The notes beneath the pieces are model-generated. The model was given only the letters and a program-made list of their open reading frames with translations. It ran no database searches and was not told where the DNA came from. From JBCAWW01 sp045106675 (GTDB lineage Bacteria > Bacteroidota > Bacteroidia > J057), in NCBI GenBank assembly GCA_045106675.1, contig JBGCFA010000270.1, positions 1 through 7,290 of the forward strand: a stretch of DNA of 7,290 nucleotides. The letters are read 5' to 3'. Positions 5,701 to 7,290 of the stretch are shown piece by piece. Position numbers and translations under genes: made by a program. Position 1 is the first letter of the stretch. Each line of letters opens with the position of its first letter.

Positions 5701-7290
5701 GTTTGGGTTTCCCCGCAGGGCGGAACGCTTCCTTATCTATTGGCCATCGATACTTTTGCCTTGGCAACGGATACTTTGTTTAGTGGCTTGGCAGCAGGTT
5801 CTTATCAAATACGCGTCATTGATGATTCTGCTTGTGAGACGATACTGCCTATCACCATTAATCAAGCAGATAGTCTGATCCTTAGCATTGCCTCCCAAGC
5901 CAATGTCGCTTGCAATGGTGATCCAAGTGGCTTTGTCCATTTCAATGTAAGTGGTGGGAGCCCTCTTTATGAATATGCTATCGACAATCAAGCCTTGCAG
6001 ACGGATAGTTTTTTCGTTCAGCTAGCTGCTGGTCCATATACTTTTACAGTAGAAGATGATAGTAGCTGTGTTGCGACCATCAGTACTACGATCACTGAAC
6101 CAGCGCCTTTGCAGCTAAGTTTAGCGGAGCTACAACAAGTAGATTGCTTTGGCAATGGCAACGGAGAGATCCAAGCTAGTGTGCAAGGAGGCGTCCCCTT
6201 CTACCAATATCAGCTCAATAATGATCCCATGCAGCCTGATAGCAGCTATACTGGTCTGATCCCCGCTAGCTACCTCCTGCAAGTGATAGACGATAGCAGT
6301 TGTGTCGCGAGCTTGAGTTTTGACATTACCGAGCCAGCGCTTTTGGAAGTGGCGCTCAGTCAGATAGATGTGAGCTGTTATGGCTTCAATGACGGTCAAC
6401 TTTTTTCCCAAGTAGATGGCGGTACACCGAGCTATCAATATGTATGGTCCACTGTGCCAGAACGCAATAGCCCGGATGTCGATAGTTTAGCAGGGGGAGC
6501 TTATCAGGTCTTGGTCGAAGATGCGAATGGCTGCCAAGATTCTGCCCAAGCCTTTATTTTTGAACCAGATTCCTTGACTTTGACGATTGTTGCCAACTCT
6601 ATTACCGAAGCCTATTGTGCTTGGCCCAATGGTACCGCAGCTGTAACTTCGCTGGGCGGTCGCCTGCCACATGAGATCGTTTGGCAAGGCCAGAATACTC
6701 GGCTAGGCCCAAGCGTAGATAGTTTGTACGGTGGTGTTTATAATGCGAGCGTTACGGATTTGAGTGGCTGTGTGACGACGATTCCGGTACCGATTCCTTT
6801 TACGCCTCCAGCCTCGCCTTTTTTTCGCACTTCCCCTAGCTATGAGGATTCGATCCTTTTGTCCAATGCGGATATCTATTTTGAAAACCTCACTATTGGG
6901 GGTGTTGCCTATGAGTGGGACTTTGGAGATGGCGGCCTTGCCGAACGCGAAAATCCAAGCCATCAATACGAAAACACAGGGCGCTTTGCGGTGACGCTAA
7001 CCGCTTATAACTCCTATTTTGTTTGTCCTAGAGATACGACTCTCTACCTCAATATCATCCCTGATGGCGATATCTTTATCCCCAATGCTTTCTCGCCGAA
7101 TGATGACGGGCATAATGATGTGTTTTTTGTGTCAGGCGAAGGGATGCGCACTTTTGAACTGCAGATTTTCAATCGTTGGGGAGAATTACTCGCTCAAAGC
7201 AATGATCCCTCATATAGATGGGATGGCAGGAGTCGTCAAGGGTTTGCAGTACCAGAAGGCGTATACGTTTACCGCGTGCAGGCCGTACTC
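2767..7290 (+). CDS. giant T9SS-exported SprB-repeat adhesin-like protein, 3' end outside the window
   Basis: The frame stays open from ATG 2767 to the window edge, 1508 codons, with no stop. Residues 1-19 are a signal peptide (hydrophobic LLLLAGFCLSYLS, cleavage near MAQ). Residues about 20-273 resemble DUF6923, a propeller-like N-terminal module of Bacteroidota surface proteins, ending in the NDGCSCPF motif. Residues about 274-405 look DUF11-like (DTVLYYVEIANNSGG). Residues about 409-477, 479-557 and 558-637 are three Ig/PKD-like modules, each with a Cys near its start. Residues about 640-1345 hold nine SprB-type repeats, 1350-1432 a PKD domain (YEWDFGDGG), and 1437 onward a T9SS type B sorting domain (FIPNAFSPNDDGHNDVF). 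T9SS cargo with SprB repeats includes the gliding adhesin SprB of Flavobacterium johnsoniae, but many such proteins occur in non-gliding species. A role in surface attachment is inferred. No catalytic domain is visible. The start is set by the signal peptide. Only a short C-terminal tail should be missing. Confidence 0.93.
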   Translation, partial: MRTLLLLAGFCLSYLSPMAQIPFVCDGDFFLSLGSSGNTTGFYRVQSNPITGLLTFNGFSPGNNSGAVVNGMGYRVTDNFIYGVEPDGSTLYRVGSDGQAFNVANLNLSTAYRYVAGDVMPDGSALIVLGSSNQGNGNTSNVLYTIDLASGTYGASLTFLSMISGGNSDVFMADMTIDPLTGVIFGYDGNDERLTTIDIASGIIDDQSFPAGQLADIFGALYFDAFGELHGYGRPNGGASQNTFYDINKSTGTMTVVSTGPSANQNDGCSCPFTIEMNHWVAPNAAEPCDTVLYYVEIANNSGGDKTGLDLELQLAPGLLIDQIIFNPFQGTILSGPASNLLSIPNVTIPVGVDTMLFTVIIEPQGSGTLTSQAILRGLPPALGDSVLSDDPYTAPLPDSASLTITAVLNDLPNLTASFCTGESLVIESSLLNSNLPITSYLWNDGSTNGTLTVTQPGLYWVITTECATWVDTIVVDALPLPNVVARPDTTACLGENVQLTASGAINYLWGDLNLNQIIGGGLNQMVAPLDTTLYRVLGTDQNGCQAADTFTVNPRPLPIVNAGPTSEICIYESITIGDPNNVPGLYTWNPSGLLSDPNLLQPLFTPSVSGTLNLTLTLTDTFGCVNSANTAVIVNDFQLSLSTEDIDCFGNDNGSASLAVIGNAPYTFTWQDAFGVPVGNGTQNQSPIDINNLEPGNYTGIVLDAKGCTDTTTFQINQPLSPLDVSLTNVQNVDCFGNLNGQIQAFASGGTMPYQYSIDGGFNFQNSGLFGGLGATIYTIQALDGNGCLTSISDTIVSPTGLFGNLIAKRNIDCFGNNNGQINLAGSGGQGPYSLSLDGQNFVNGLNLTNLGPGIDTVRLVDQNGCEVRIPFSIVEPPALLANPLSQRNIDCFGNATGALSVVATGGSGDWLYALDGSNFSSDSFFTQLTAGTYNVIVQDDSLCQTAVAFTLTEPPLLTLANAQQKDIDCYGNTNGAVWVSPQGGTLPYLLAIDTFALATDTLFSGLAAGSYQIRVIDDSACETILPITINQADSLILSIASQANVACNGDPSGFVHFNVSGGSPLYEYAIDNQALQTDSFFVQLAAGPYTFTVEDDSSCVATISTTITEPAPLQLSLAELQQVDCFGNGNGEIQASVQGGVPFYQYQLNNDPMQPDSSYTGLIPASYLLQVIDDSSCVASLSFDITEPALLEVALSQIDVSCYGFNDGQLFSQVDGGTPSYQYVWSTVPERNSPDVDSLAGGAYQVLVEDANGCQDSAQAFIFEPDSLTLTIVANSITEAYCAWPNGTAAVTSLGGRLPHEIVWQGQNTRLGPSVDSLYGGVYNASVTDLSGCVTTIPVPIPFTPPASPFFRTSPSYEDSILLSNADIYFENLTIGGVAYEWDFGDGGLAERENPSHQYENTGRFAVTLTAYNSYFVCPRDTTLYLNIIPDGDIFIPNAFSPNDDGHNDVFFVSGEGMRTFELQIFNRWGELLAQSNDPSYRWDGRSRQGFAVPEGVYVYRVQAVL
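4684..6801 (+). repeat. nine tandem SprB-type repeats of about 234 bp (78 residues)
   Basis: Each unit opens with a motif like [NDQ]-[IV]-D-C-[FY]-G-N-x-N-G, followed by a GG-x-x-P-Y turn, an L-x-x-G-x-Y strand, D-x-x-x-C, and a closing EP. First cysteines are residues 649, 736, 815, 893, 971, 1049, 1127, 1204 and 1284, with steps 87, 79, 78, 78, 78, 78, 77 and 80. Second cysteines are 709, 789, 867, 945, 1023, 1101, 1179, 1256 and 1335; the gap is exactly 52 in units 3-8. Unit 1 has a longer loop, and unit 9 is the most divergent (EAYCAWPNG). Units 6 (NVACNGDPSG) and 8 (DVSCYGFNDG) vary at the motif. The repeats are coding and in frame throughout. Confidence 0.9.
6814..7062 (+). other. PKD domain of the adhesin
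   Basis: Residues about 1350-1432 carry the YEWDFGDGG motif (1382-1390), then NPSHQYENTGRFAVTLTA, the classic PKD signature of W-D-F-G-D-G followed by H-x-Y-x-x-x-G-x-x-x-V-x-L. PKD domains are Ig-like spacers in surface proteins and often precede the sorting domain in T9SS type B cargo, as here. Confidence 0.88.
7075..7290 (+). other. T9SS type B sorting domain (CHU_C / gliding motility-associated), partial
   Basis: Residues 1437-1508 read FIPNAFSPNDDGHNDVFFV, then FELQIFNRWGELLA, a WDG turn, and PEGVYVYRV. This is the standard order of the family: IPNAFSPNxDGxND, IFNRWG, WDG, GxYxY. The domain directs export across the outer membrane by the T9SS. The family normally ends roughly 10-20 residues after the GVYVY strand with a short strand and a terminal Arg-containing tail, so the stop should lie just beyond the window. 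Confidence 0.92.

Noticed and set aside
4684..6801. Periodic direct repeats as a CRISPR array or tandem satellite
   Set aside because: The period is about 234 bp, all units are in one reading frame, and they encode a known protein repeat type.
3256..6966. Multiple 62-115 codon frames, mostly on the minus strand, inside the giant gene
   Set aside because: They recur because the coding repeats recur; none has a domain, and the plus frame is uninterrupted and domain-rich.
7200..7290. Lack of a stop codon as a sign of a broken gene
   Set aside because: The sorting domain is intact up to the window edge and should end shortly beyond it, so this is simply truncation by the window.

Overview
The window looks like a chromosomal piece of a Bacteroidota bacterium, most likely a Saprospiria-type or related environmental lineage. 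The evidence is the protein families. A giant secreted protein carries a SprB-repeat array and ends in a type B sorting domain of the type IX secretion system (T9SS). A small secreted protein combines a carboxypeptidase-regulatory-like fold with a block resembling a T9SS type A sorting domain. Only one gene start in the window has a good Shine-Dalgarno match, which also fits Bacteroidota. The lineage within the phylum is a guess.

Layout. Positions 13-753 (minus) encode a 246-residue secreted protein. A 144-bp divergent intergenic region (754-897) holds an imperfect dyad next to the minus-strand gene. It also holds a 12-codon leader ORF with its own ribosome binding site, which overlaps the start of the plus-strand gene at 898-1296. 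That gene encodes a small exported hypothetical protein. It converges on the gene at 1346-2740 (minus), a GPH-family (MelB-like) sugar:cation symporter, with a hairpin in the 49-bp gap between them. Divergent from the transporter, and running off the right edge, is the dominant gene (2767 to >7290). It has at least 1508 residues: signal peptide, DUF6923-like beta-propeller region, DUF11-like domain, three Ig/PKD-like domains, nine SprB-type repeats of about 78 residues, a PKD domain, and a T9SS type B (CHU_C) sorting domain cut a few residues before its expected end. No gene-free stretch is longer than 300 bp. No tRNA, rRNA, IS element, phage gene or CRISPR array was seen.

How they fit together. 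The big protein reads as a cell-surface or released adhesin exported by T9SS, whose machinery is not in this window. The transporter would bring a glycoside or oligosaccharide across the inner membrane. Nothing here shows that the genes form one pathway; four genes in alternating orientation argue for separate transcription units. The most notable points are the regular cysteine spacing in the SprB array, the apparently split domain in the first protein, the leader ORF overlapping the second gene, and the odd non-ATG, duplicated N-terminus of the transporter.
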